The notes under the pieces were generated by a model. That model saw nothing but the letters and a program-made list of their open reading frames with translations, made no database searches and was not told the DNA's origin. From Bacillota bacterium (GTDB lineage Bacteria > Bacillota > Clostridia > Oscillospirales > Ethanoligenentaceae), in assembly GCA_023391535.1 (NCBI GenBank), contig JAEWAU010000033.1, positions 1 through 31,121 of the forward strand: a DNA stretch of 31,121 nucleotides, read 5' to 3'. The translations under genes were made by a program, and so were the position numbers. Position 1 is the stretch's first letter; each line of letters begins with the position of its first letter. Shown here one piece after another: positions 22,983-30,929 of this stretch.

Positions 22983-24040
22983 GAGCAGCGGAAAAATGGC
23001 ATCTGGCTTTCAACGTCTGCGTAGGGTCGCTCCTGATTCTGGGCTGCATCCTGCTGGGCTACGCGCTCTCCTCGCTGGCGTATCCCTACACGGGAAAACC
23101 GCCGGAGGTTTTTGTTCTCGTAATTTCCGTTACAGCCGGACTTCTGCTTTTCGCCGGCCTTGCAAAGCTTTTTTCCGTAATATTCCTGCACTCGAAAGCG
23201 GGCCGGGAGCACACCCGGCAGCGGCATTATTTTCTTGAAAGCACCGTAGAGGCGCTCAACCGCATTGCGCGGGGCGATTTTAACATCTCCATCGATATTC
23301 AGGAGCACGGCCCGTTCGCCGAAGTGGCGGAAAGCGTCAACAAAATGGCGCGCGAATTATCCGGCATGGAAGCGCAGCGGCAGGATTTCATCTCCAACGT
23401 GTCGCACGAAATTCAGTCGCCGCTCACGTCCATCAGCGGGTTCGCGGCGCTTCTCAAATCCGATTCGTTAACCGCGCAGCAGCGCGCGCATTATATCGAC
23501 GTGATCGAAACGGAAAGCAAACGGCTTTCCAAGCTTTCGGATAATCTTTTGAAGCTTTCCACGCTGGAATCCGAAAACGCCCCGCTGGCGAAAAAGGATT
23601 TCCGTTTGGATAAGCAGGTGGAGCACGCCGTTTTGCTTCTCGAACCGCAGTGGATGAAAAAAAACATCGGCATCGACGCGCGGCTCGAAAAAGTCACCGT
23701 CCGCGCGGACGAGGACCTGCTCAGCCAGGTCTGGATCAATCTGATTCACAACGCAGTGAAGTTCACGCCGGAAAACGGGCAGATTCAGATAAAGATTCGC
23801 CGGCAGGAAAGCCAAATCGTGTGTTCCGTGGCCGACAACGGCGTGGGCATCTCCAAGGAGGACCAGATTCATATCTTCGAGCGGTTTTTCAAGGTGGATA
23901 AAGCCCGCGACCGCTCGCTGGGCGGCAACGGGCTGGGGCTGTCCCTCTGCAAAAAGATCGCGGAGCTTCACGGCGGCCGGATTTCCGTGGAAAGCGAGCC
24001 GGGCAGAGGAACCGAATTTACGGTGACGCTTCCGTGCTGA
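22979..24040 (+). CDS. Sensor histidine kinase
   Basis: 353 residues. Two membrane helices (about 11-33 and 44-68) are joined by a loop of only about 10 residues, so it has almost no outside sensor and may sense through the membrane or a partner, as in intramembrane-sensing kinases linked to ABC exporters. HAMP region about 72-130. HisKA has ISNVSHEIQSPLTSISGF (His143). The ATPase domain has NLIHNAVKFTPENG (N box), VADNGVGISKEDQ (G1) and GGNGLGLSLCKKIAELHGG (G2). Co-transcribed with the response regulator (4-nt overlap) and followed by the exporter genes after a 162-nt regulatory gap. Confidence 0.94.
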   Translation: MRAAEKWHLAFNVCVGSLLILGCILLGYALSSLAYPYTGKPPEVFVLVISVTAGLLLFAGLAKLFSVIFLHSKAGREHTRQRHYFLESTVEALNRIARGDFNISIDIQEHGPFAEVAESVNKMARELSGMEAQRQDFISNVSHEIQSPLTSISGFAALLKSDSLTAQQRAHYIDVIETESKRLSKLSDNLLKLSTLESENAPLAKKDFRLDKQVEHAVLLLEPQWMKKNIGIDARLEKVTVRADEDLLSQVWINLIHNAVKFTPENGQIQIKIRRQESQIVCSVADNGVGISKEDQIHIFERFFKVDKARDRSLGGNGLGLSLCKKIAELHGGRISVESEPGRGTEFTVTLPC

Positions 24041-24042
24041 AT

Positions 24043-24099
24043 GCGTTTACACCGCGTTTAACTTCCATTTAACCTCCGTTTACTTTGCAGCCGTAAAAT
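24043..24099 (+). promoter_or_regulatory. Four 11-bp-phased operator repeats and -10 of the ABC exporter promoter
   Basis: GCGTTTA (24043-24049), GCGTTTA (24054-24060), CCATTTA (24065-24071) and CCGTTTA (24076-24082) lie at an exact 11-bp period. TAAAAT (24094-24099) is the likely -10; its -35 position is covered by repeats 3 and 4. This is the layout of activator sites for OmpR/PhoB-type regulators, which bind direct repeats on one face of the DNA. Confidence 0.75.
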
Positions 24100-24127
24100 A
24101 AGGCTGTAAACAAACGGAGGTTCTTTT
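24074..24127 (+). terminator. Candidate terminator/attenuator after the kinase gene
   Basis: CCTCCGTTT (24074-24082, last base approximate) pairs with AAACGGAGG (24112-24120), with an inner CAGCC/GGCTG stem, and is followed by TTCTTTTT. The structure overlaps the last operator repeat and the -10 of the exporter promoter. It could end the regulator-kinase transcript while leaving the inducible promoter to drive the exporter. Confidence 0.5.
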
Positions 24128-24202
24128 TGATTAATCTTTAAGAGAAATCGTCAGGAAAAGCGGAAGAGCCCCGCTGTTTAATCTGTTTTCGGAGGTTTTG
24201 TT

Positions 24203-25144
24203 ATGAACATGATTGAAGTCCGCTCGCTCGTGAAGCAATACGACCGGGCAAAGGAACCGTCCGTCAAGGGCATCGATTTTTCTGTGGGCGAGGGTGAGTT
24301 TTTCGCCTTTCTCGGCCCGAACGGAGCGGGAAAAACCACGACCATTTCGATTCTGACCACGACGCTTTCCAAAACCAGCGGCGAGGTTACGATTGCCGGG
24401 CTCGACGTGGAAGCGCAGGCCAGGCGCGTGCGCGAAAAAGTGGGGATTATTTTTCAGCAGCCCAGCCTCGACCCGCAGCTCTCCGCGGAAGAAAATATCC
24501 GGTTTCACGCCTGCCTGTACGGAATGTACGGCTACCGCCCGAGCTTTAAGCTGATGCCCGCGCAGTACCGCAGGCGCGTGATGGATCTCGCGGAAATCGT
24601 GGGCATACAGGATGCGCTGTTCAGGCCCATCAAAAAGCTTTCGGGGGGAATGCAGCGCAAGCTGGAGATCATCCGCAGCCTGATTCACACGCCCTCCGTG
24701 CTGTTTCTGGACGAACCGACGCAGGGGCTGGACGCGGTGAGCCGCCGCGGCCTGTGGGAATACATCGACACGGTGCGAAAAGAGAACGGCACCACGGTGT
24801 TTTTAACCACGCACTACATCGACGAAGCGGAAAACGTGGATAAGGTCTGCATCATCAACCACGGCCGAATCGCCACCTGCGGTTCGCCCGAAGAGATGAA
24901 GAAAAATCTGCTCCGGCAGCGGCTCGTTCTGGATGCGGACGACCGGGAGGGGCTGCTCGCGGAGCTTTCCGAAATGGGGCTTTTCCATAAAACCGAGAAC
25001 CACATCATCGTGCCATATCAGGAGATGTCCGCTCAGGAGATCATCGCGCGGCTGAACACACGCCTCAGCGTGCTCAAAATCGAGGAGCCTTCGCTGGAGG
25101 ACGCGTATATCGAATATTTGAAACTGGAGGGCATGGCGGCATGA
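24203..25144 (+). CDS. ABC transporter ATP-binding protein, DrrA type
   Basis: 313 residues. Walker A GPNGAGKTTT (about 38-47), Q-loop IIFQQPSLDPQ, signature LSGGMQRKLEI, Walker B VLFLDEPTQGLD and the switch His in TTHYIDEAE are all intact, so it should hydrolyse ATP. The C-terminal extension (about 235-313) is that of the DrrA/drug- or lipid-export class. ATG at 24203 with GGAGG 7 nt upstream. The stop overlaps the permease ATG by 4 nt. It works with the single membrane partner as an exporter; the substrate is unknown, with antimicrobial peptides, drugs or lipids plausible given the linked two-component system. Confidence 0.95.
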   Translation: MNMIEVRSLVKQYDRAKEPSVKGIDFSVGEGEFFAFLGPNGAGKTTTISILTTTLSKTSGEVTIAGLDVEAQARRVREKVGIIFQQPSLDPQLSAEENIRFHACLYGMYGYRPSFKLMPAQYRRRVMDLAEIVGIQDALFRPIKKLSGGMQRKLEIIRSLIHTPSVLFLDEPTQGLDAVSRRGLWEYIDTVRKENGTTVFLTTHYIDEAENVDKVCIINHGRIATCGSPEEMKKNLLRQRLVLDADDREGLLAELSEMGLFHKTENHIIVPYQEMSAQEIIARLNTRLSVLKIEEPSLEDAYIEYLKLEGMAA

Positions 25145-25962
25145 GCGAACTTGCTTTCACCGTGAGAAAAAAATCCGGGCCGGCGCGCGAAATAAGCGGG
25201 GTAATCGCCATCATGGCGAGGGACATCACGCTTTTCTTCAAGTCGCCCATGACGATCATCATGAGCCTTTCGATGCCGATCGTCATGATGGGTATGCTGG
25301 GCGGGAGCTTATCGCAGAACATGGCGCGCGGGCTGGGGTTTAACTACAATCAATTCATGCTGGTGGGGATGCTCGTCAACATGCTGTTCATGACGACGAC
25401 GATGGGGATGTCCTCCCTCGTGGAGGACCACACCACCGATTTTACGCAGGAAATGATGATCTCGCCCGTTTCGCGGTACAGCATCATCATCGGAAAAATA
25501 CTCGGCTCCTCTTTCGGCGCGATTATCGGCATGTTCGGCACCGTCATCGTCGGGCTGTGCATGGGCATTTCCCTCAGCGTCGGCCAGCTGCTGCTCATCC
25601 TGCTGCTTTCTCCGCTGATGTGCCTCTCGGGAGGCGCGCTCGCCACCATCCTCATCGGCGTGATCAAAAGCAACAAAACGGCCAACATCGCCGTTTCGCT
25701 CATCACGATGCCGCAGATGTTTTTATCCGGCGCCATCATCCCGATCGGCAATTCGCACGGCATCCTGTACGTCATCAGCCGCCTGATGCCCATGACCTAT
25801 TGCCTCGACCTTGTGCGCTCGGTCGTTTATGCCGGAACGCCGCAGTACAAAAGCGTGGTGCTCAACAACCCCGCCGTCGATTTAATCGTGATTCTCGTGC
25901 TGACGGCCGTCTGCCTCGTGATCGGAACCTACTTCTTCGCCAGAAGCGAAAAAAACCGGTGA
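25141..25962 (+). CDS. ABC-2 type permease, DrrB class
   Basis: 273 residues with about six hydrophobic segments, including IIMSLSMPIVMMGMLGG, FMLVGMLVNMLFMTTTMGM and LIVILVLTAVCLVIGTYFF. The central ISPVSRYSIIIGKILG and FLSGAIIPIGN stretches are typical of ABC-2 exporters. Translationally coupled to the ATPase by an ATGA overlap. Its last codons lie inside the arm of the transcription terminator. Confidence 0.93.
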   Translation: MSELAFTVRKKSGPAREISGVIAIMARDITLFFKSPMTIIMSLSMPIVMMGMLGGSLSQNMARGLGFNYNQFMLVGMLVNMLFMTTTMGMSSLVEDHTTDFTQEMMISPVSRYSIIIGKILGSSFGAIIGMFGTVIVGLCMGISLSVGQLLLILLLSPLMCLSGGALATILIGVIKSNKTANIAVSLITMPQMFLSGAIIPIGNSHGILYVISRLMPMTYCLDLVRSVVYAGTPQYKSVVLNNPAVDLIVILVLTAVCLVIGTYFFARSEKNR

Positions 25963-25983
25963 CGCAAAGCGCACCGGTTTTTT
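25950..25983 (+). terminator. Bidirectional terminator spanning the permease stop codon
   Basis: AAAAAACCGGTG (25950-25961) pairs with CACCGGTTTTTT (25972-25983), with a 10-nt loop. The left arm encodes the end of the permease, including part of its TGA stop. The A and T runs let it also end the converging transcript of the sugar-binding gene, which stops at 26005. Confidence 0.88.
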
Positions 25984-26004
25984 CCGCCCCGTTTCCCCGC
26001 TTTT

Positions 26005-27087
26005 CTATTGCAGCTGGCTTTCGCTGTAATAGCCCGATTCCACAAGTTCCTGCAGGTAATTGTATTTGGTAACGACCACCGGCGTCAGCAGATACGCGGG
26101 CACGGTTTTTTTGCCGTTGTTATACGAGGTTGTGTTGTTGATCGGCGGTTTTTTGCCGCTGAGCAGGGCGACCGCCATATCCACGGCGAGCTTCGCGAGC
26201 TTTCGCGTGTCTTTGAAAACCGTCATGGACTGCCCGCCCGCGACGATCGATTTTACGGAGGCGATTTCCGCGTCCTGCCCGGTGACGATCGGCCAGGGTT
26301 TGGTTTTCGTGCCATAGCCGTCGTCCCGCAGGGCGGAAATGATGCCCATGCTGATGCCGTCGTACGGCGAAAGAACCGCGTCCACCCGCGAGGCGGCATA
26401 GTATTTGCTCAAAAGGGATACCATGCGGACGTGGGCGGTGGCGCCGTCCCAGCGCAGGGTGGAAATCTGGCTCATTTTGGTCTGCCCGCTGAGCACCTTG
26501 AGCCGCCCGGAATCGATATAGGGCGAAAGCACGGACATCGAACCGTTATAGAAAAAATAGGCGTTGTTATCGTCCGGCGAGCCGCTGAACAGCTCGATCC
26601 GATAGTTCTTTTTATTTTTATCGAGCCCCAGCTCGTCCACGATGTACCGCCCCTGCAAAACGCCCACCTGATAATTGTCGAACGTCGCGTAGCAGTCGAT
26701 ATACGGGGTGTTCATGATAAGCCGGTCGTAAGAGACGACCGGAATTTTGGCGGCGTTCGCCTCCTCCAGCACCTCGGTGAGGGAGCCCGAATCAACCGCC
26801 GAGATGACGAGGCAGGAAACGTGTGCCTCGATCATGCTCTGAATCTGGGCGATCTGCGTCTTGACGTCGTTTTCCGCGTAGTCGAGCTGCGTGTTATAGC
26901 CGTTCGCATGGAACTGCTGCACGATATAGCTGCCGTCGTCGAGCCAGCGCTGGGAAAGCTTGGTCGGCATCAGGATTCCCACGGTATGCACGGTCGCCGC
27001 CTTGCTTCTGGCCGTGCAGCCGGGCACCTGCAGCAAAAGCGCCGCGCCGAGCAGCGCCGCAAGCGACCGTTTCAGCAATGAGTTCAT
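26005..27087 (-). CDS. ChvE-type sugar-binding lipoprotein
   Basis: About 360 residues, periplasmic-binding-protein-like fold of the ChvE/XylF group. The signal peptide ends at Cys24 (VPGC), so it is a lipoprotein. Typical stretches are VGILMPTKLSQRWLDDG, SCLVISAVDSGSLTEVLEEA, IPVVSYDRLIMNT, ELFSGSPDDNNAYFF and ending GQDAEIASVKSIVAGGQSM, very like ChvE. The family binds aldoses such as glucose, galactose, xylose or arabinose. The start at 27087 follows GGAGGGAG at 7 nt; the upstream in-frame start at 27117 has no site. It is the last gene of the importer but has its own promoter in the 319-nt gap before it. Confidence 0.93.
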   Translation of the reverse strand: MNSLLKRSLAALLGAALLLQVPGCTARSKAATVHTVGILMPTKLSQRWLDDGSYIVQQFHANGYNTQLDYAENDVKTQIAQIQSMIEAHVSCLVISAVDSGSLTEVLEEANAAKIPVVSYDRLIMNTPYIDCYATFDNYQVGVLQGRYIVDELGLDKNKKNYRIELFSGSPDDNNAYFFYNGSMSVLSPYIDSGRLKVLSGQTKMSQISTLRWDGATAHVRMVSLLSKYYAASRVDAVLSPYDGISMGIISALRDDGYGTKTKPWPIVTGQDAEIASVKSIVAGGQSMTVFKDTRKLAKLAVDMAVALLSGKKPPINNTTSYNNGKKTVPAYLLTPVVVTKYNYLQELVESGYYSESQLQ

Positions 27088-27406
27088 GCCGATGCTCCCT
27101 CCTAACGCGCAATACAAAACAATCCGGCCTCCCGGTAAAGTTTGCCCAAACCTTACGGGAAACCGACACGAAGCCCTCGTAAGCTCTCACGAAAAAAGAA
27201 AATCCGCAAAAAGAATCCGCATGGAGTTTAAACCTATACTGAATCTACCCGAAAGGCCGCGCGTTTGTCAATAGAAGGGAACGAAAAAACCGCAAAGCAG
27301 CAATTCCGTTTCCACCTGAGAAAGCTGCGCTCCGTCTTCCCGGAATCGGGTGCGGCGAAGCGCGGCTTCTTTCAGGCTTTTACGGAATTGCTGGCCGAAA
27401 CGGCGG
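27088..27406. other. Intergenic region between sugar permease and ChvE-type lipoprotein
   Basis: 319 nt without a credible gene. It contains the promoter at 27242-27271 and an imperfect leader hairpin near 27129-27160. No T-rich terminator was found after the permease gene, so read-through from the permease operon is possible. Confidence 0.5.
27242..27271 (-). promoter_or_regulatory. Promoter of the ChvE-type lipoprotein gene
   Basis: Minus-strand TTGACA (27271-27266), a perfect -35, and TAGATT (27247-27242) with an 18-bp spacer. It gives a leader of about 150 nt with an imperfect hairpin (about 27129-27160). It allows the binding protein to be made in excess over the membrane parts. Confidence 0.65.
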
Positions 27407-28390
27407 TTATTTAATCACCTGAATGGACTTTCTGTCGCTGAAGAACGCCACGACGATCAGGAAGATCACGCCTTCGATCAGTTGCTGCATCTCGGTGGTC
27501 AGGCCGATCATCACAAGCCCGGTGGAGAGGATGAAGTACGTGAGAACGCCGACGATGATATTGAGGAAATTGACTTTGGCGCCGCCGGAAATGGGCAGCC
27601 CGCCGAGAACGAGCGCGATCAGAATCTGCGTTTCCATCATGTTTCCGCCGGTGGAGGTTACGGAACCGACCTTCACGACGTTGATAAACGCCGCGAAACC
27701 GGTGATGGCGCCCGCCGCCACATAGATGAGAAACTTGATTTTGTTCACCTTGATGCCGGCGAAGCGCGCGCCCGTTTCACCTGCGCCGATGGCCTTCAGG
27801 CTGCTTCCCAGTTTTGTGAACCGGAACAGCAAAAACACGATCAGCAGCACGGCGACCGTCAGCGGCAGCTCCACGGACGTCTTGTTGTAGGTCATGATGT
27901 TCATGGCGCCGTATACCGGCGAATTGGTCGTGAGGTAAGCGGTGAGGCCGCGGAAAAGGAACATGGTGCAGATCGTGACGATAAATGAAGCGATTTTCGA
28001 CTTTACGAGGAAAAAGCCGTTGATCGCGCCGATGACGGCCCCCGTGACGATGCCGGCGAGAATGGCCAGCAGCAGGTTCGTTCGGGAAACATAGCAGACG
28101 ACGATGGAGGCGATGGCAAGCATGGAGCCCTGCGAAAAATCCAGGCAGCCCATCGTCATGATGAGGAACACACCGGTTGCCGCGATCATCAGCACATAGG
28201 TCTGGTCGAGCAGCAGCTGAATGTTGAACGGTTTGAGCAGGCGGCCGTGTGTTAAAATCGAAAACAGCACGATCACGGCGAGCAGGCCAAACAGCGGCAG
28301 AATGGTGCGAAAAAATGGCTTGCCCAGGAATTCGCGAACCGAGAGGCGCGCGCCGTCTTTCCGAATTTCTTGATTGTTCATTTCCAACAC
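27407..28390 (-). CDS. Sugar ABC transporter permease (GguB/XylH type)
   Basis: About 327 residues with eight or more hydrophobic segments, BPD_transp_2 family. MTMGCLDFSQGSMLAIASIV, GAINGFFLVKSKIASFIVT and the late ALVLGGLPISGGAKVNFLNI region are characteristic of monosaccharide importers of the ribose/xylose/ChvE-Ggu class. It is encoded directly after the ATPase. GTG at 28390 is used because AAGGGG lies about 6 nt upstream; GTG at 28396 and ATG at 28381 are in-frame alternatives. A second, different permease of the same family is encoded at 29907-30878, so the pore is probably a heterodimer. Confidence 0.93.
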   Translation of the reverse strand: MLEMNNQEIRKDGARLSVREFLGKPFFRTILPLFGLLAVIVLFSILTHGRLLKPFNIQLLLDQTYVLMIAATGVFLIMTMGCLDFSQGSMLAIASIVVCYVSRTNLLLAILAGIVTGAVIGAINGFFLVKSKIASFIVTICTMFLFRGLTAYLTTNSPVYGAMNIMTYNKTSVELPLTVAVLLIVFLLFRFTKLGSSLKAIGAGETGARFAGIKVNKIKFLIYVAAGAITGFAAFINVVKVGSVTSTGGNMMETQILIALVLGGLPISGGAKVNFLNIIVGVLTYFILSTGLVMIGLTTEMQQLIEGVIFLIVVAFFSDRKSIQVIK

Positions 28391-28399
28391 GTTCACCCC

Positions 28400-29896
28400 T
28401 TAAACCATCTTTTCGATCAGGTGCTGATCGGTCAGTTCCGGATCGCGCCTGTATTCGCCGCTGATGGCGCCGTCCTTCATCACGAGGATGCGGTCGCTCA
28501 TGCCGAGCAGCTCCATAATCTCTTCGGAAATCAGAATAATGGCTTTGCCCTGCTTGCGCATTTCGTCCATCAGCGCGTAGATATCCGCCTTGACGCGCAC
28601 GTCGATGCCGCGGGTGGGGCTGTCGAGCACGATGATATCCGAATTCCGGCCCACCCAGCGGGCAAGAACCACCTTCTGCTTGTTGCCGCCCGACAGATTC
28701 GAGACGAACTGGCCCACGTTCTCCATTTTTACGCTGATCATCCGCGCGTATTTTTCGGCAAAGGCGTTGAGCTTTTTGCTCAGCAGCACGCCGCCCACTT
28801 TCAAAGAATCCATGGAGGGCAGGCAGATGTTGTCGGAAATGGAATCGTTGACGACCAGCGACTCGTTGTCGCGGTCTTTGGAGGCGTACGCGATGCTGTG
28901 TTTGATGGCGGTGGGAATGGAATTGACGCGGGTTCCGTCCGCCAGCGTAACCGAGCCGGTGCGGTCGTAGGAAGCGCCGAACACCGCCTTGCCCACCTCG
29001 TGCATGCCGCATTCGCTCAGGCCTCCGAAGCCCAGAATCTCGCCCTTGTGCAGCTCGAACGAAAGCCCTTTGAGCTGTTCCGGCACCGAAACGTCCTTCA
29101 CCGAAAGCACGACTTCATCCGAAACCGGCTCTCCGAAATCCGTGCGGTAATAGTGATTGTCCAGCACGCGCCCCACCATGAGGCGCTTGAGGTCGTCCGG
29201 CGTCACGTCGCTGCTTTTCACGGTGTCGATAAGCGTGCCGTCGCGCAGAACCGAGATGGTATCCGAATGCTCGATGACCTCCTCGAGGTCGTGCGAAATA
29301 AAGATCACCGTGCTGCCCGCGTCGCGCAGGCGGTGCATCTGCTTGAACAGCTCGGCGCGCCCGTCGTGGCTCAAAGCCGTGGTCGTTTCGTCCACCACCA
29401 GAACCCGCGGGTTAAAGTAGGTGGATTTCACGATCTCCACCAGCTTGCGGTCCTCGAAATTGTAGTGGTCGAGCATGGCGGTTGCCGTGATGTGCGTGAA
29501 CCCGTATTGGTCGAGCAACGCCTGCGCCTTGCGGTTCATCGCTCCGGTATTTTTGATGCCGAATGTGATAAACTGGCTCTCGTTCCCGAGAAAAATATTT
29601 TCCGCAACCGTAAGGCCCACCAGCGTGCCCGTTTCCTGCACGATGATGGCTACACCGCTCTGGTTCGCCTGCACCTGGTTATGCACGTCGAGTTCTTTGC
29701 CTTCCAGCACGAACCGGCCCGCATCGATGGAGTAAATCCCCACCAGCATGGAGCACAGCGTGGATTTTCCGGATCCGTTTTCGCCGATCAGCCCATGGAT
29801 CTCACCCTTAGCAAACGACATATTGACGTCTTTTACGGCATGAGTCGGACCGAAGAATTTATCCACGTTTTCCGTCTTCAACATGATTTCGCTCAT
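28400..29896 (-). CDS. Sugar ABC transporter tandem ATPase (MmsA/GguA/RbsA type)
   Basis: 498 residues with two fused nucleotide-binding domains. NBD1 has an intact Walker A (GENGSGKST) and Walker B (VLVVDETTTALS), but its signature position reads YNFEDRKLVEI rather than LSVAQQQ. NBD2 has the degenerate Walker A usual in this class (GFGGLSECGMHEVG), a canonical signature LSGGNKQKV, and a Walker B reading IIVLDSPTRGID, with Ser in place of the catalytic Glu. One composite site (NBD1 Walker A/B with NBD2 signature) therefore appears competent and the other not. ATG at 29896 has GAGGTG 6 nt upstream; the GTG at 29905 is less likely. It lies between the two permease genes. Confidence 0.94.
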   Translation of the reverse strand: MSEIMLKTENVDKFFGPTHAVKDVNMSFAKGEIHGLIGENGSGKSTLCSMLVGIYSIDAGRFVLEGKELDVHNQVQANQSGVAIIVQETGTLVGLTVAENIFLGNESQFITFGIKNTGAMNRKAQALLDQYGFTHITATAMLDHYNFEDRKLVEIVKSTYFNPRVLVVDETTTALSHDGRAELFKQMHRLRDAGSTVIFISHDLEEVIEHSDTISVLRDGTLIDTVKSSDVTPDDLKRLMVGRVLDNHYYRTDFGEPVSDEVVLSVKDVSVPEQLKGLSFELHKGEILGFGGLSECGMHEVGKAVFGASYDRTGSVTLADGTRVNSIPTAIKHSIAYASKDRDNESLVVNDSISDNICLPSMDSLKVGGVLLSKKLNAFAEKYARMISVKMENVGQFVSNLSGGNKQKVVLARWVGRNSDIIVLDSPTRGIDVRVKADIYALMDEMRKQGKAIILISEEIMELLGMSDRILVMKDGAISGEYRRDPELTDQHLIEKMV

Positions 29897-29906
29897 GGAT
29901 TCCACC

Positions 29907-30878
29907 TCACTTTACTACCGCGCCTTTAACGGGCTTCGTCGTCGCCATAACGATGAAGAGCAGCGCGGCGCCGGTTACCACGTTCTGAATGGTGCTCGGA
30001 GCGCCGATTGCGACAAATCCGTTAAAAATCAGCGAAATAATAAACTCACCGATGACGATGGCGACGATCGGATGGCCGTATTTCCGGAACGCCAGGCCGA
30101 AAAACGTGCCCATCAGGGGCGTGAAGTTGCGTACCATGGAGGACATGTTCGAAGCGGCCGTCATGGAAGAGCCGTAGCTGATCGTCAGGATGCTCATGAT
30201 GCCCACAAAAAAGCCGCACAGCGTAAATGCCGCCACCTTATAGCGGTCGACCTTGACGCCCATGTTTTTTGCCACAAATTCATTGCTGCCGATGGCGTAG
30301 GTGTAGGTGCCGATGCGGGTAAACCGCAGAATAAAGCCGGTGATGAAAAACGCGATGAGTGCCAGAATCAGGTTGGCGGGGTAGGTGCCGAACGCGGTGT
30401 ACTGCGTTCCGAGAATCTGCTCCTGGCCGCGCGTGGCGAAAACGCTGAGGCTTTCATAAATCAGCGCAAGGCCGACGGTGACGATCATGGAGGGAATGCG
30501 CAGCTTGATGTAGACGATGCCGTTGACGACGCCGATGACCGTGCCGACGATAATCGGCACCAGAATCAGCCCCGCGTATCCGAACCGCGCGGCGAATTCG
30601 CACGCGAGAATGGACGACAGCACGACGTTCGCGCCGATGCTGAAATCGAACAGGCCCATCACGACGATGAAATACAGTCCGCAGCCCCCTACCGCGTAGA
30701 TCAGGCTCGACTGAAGGTACGAAACGAGCTGGCCCGGCGCGCCGAACTTCGTCGGAACGATAATTTTGAAGATGCCCCAGCACAGAATTACAAGCAGCAG
30801 CAGGAGCATCAGGCCGTAAAAATTGGCGAAGACCTTGTGTGTTTTCAGCTTTTGTAACAGATTCTTCACCGAACTCAT
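29907..30878 (-). CDS. Second sugar ABC transporter permease of the same importer
   Basis: About 323 residues, BPD_transp_2 family, eight or more membrane segments. LYFIVVMGLFDFSIGANVVL, VVNGIVYIKLRIPSMIVTVG and IGSNEFVAKNMGVKVDRYK (the G-SNExAAxxxGI-type cytoplasmic loop) mark it as a monosaccharide permease. It differs in sequence from the permease at 27407, so the two are paralogous partners and not a duplication artefact. ATG at 30878 follows GGGTGGGTGAT; the GTG at 30890 overlaps that site. First gene of the importer operon in the window. The stop is only about 10 nt before the ATPase start. Confidence 0.93.
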   Translation of the reverse strand: MSSVKNLLQKLKTHKVFANFYGLMLLLLLVILCWGIFKIIVPTKFGAPGQLVSYLQSSLIYAVGGCGLYFIVVMGLFDFSIGANVVLSSILACEFAARFGYAGLILVPIIVGTVIGVVNGIVYIKLRIPSMIVTVGLALIYESLSVFATRGQEQILGTQYTAFGTYPANLILALIAFFITGFILRFTRIGTYTYAIGSNEFVAKNMGVKVDRYKVAAFTLCGFFVGIMSILTISYGSSMTAASNMSSMVRNFTPLMGTFFGLAFRKYGHPIVAIVIGEFIISLIFNGFVAIGAPSTIQNVVTGAALLFIVMATTKPVKGAVVK

Positions 30879-30902
30879 GCAATCACCCACCCAATTCTAA
30901 TG

Positions 30903-30929
30903 AAGCCGACGGAGAACTCCCCCGCCGGC
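30903..30929 (-). other. Leader hairpin before the sugar importer operon
   Basis: On the minus strand AGCCGGCGG pairs with CCGTCGGCT (one G-U pair) around a 9-nt loop, about 25 nt upstream of the first permease start. No T-run follows, so it is a leader fold, not a terminator. No convincing promoter was found in 30930-31121, and nothing else was recognised there. Confidence 0.45.

Noticed and set aside
24116..24138. Five-codon leader peptide (GGAGG then TTG ATT AAT CTT TAA) before the exporter
   Set aside because: Too short to support, and the GGAGG is part of the hairpin arm.
26008..27081. Plus-strand frame opposite the ChvE-type lipoprotein
   Set aside because: Antisense shadow; the minus-strand product matches ChvE along its whole length.
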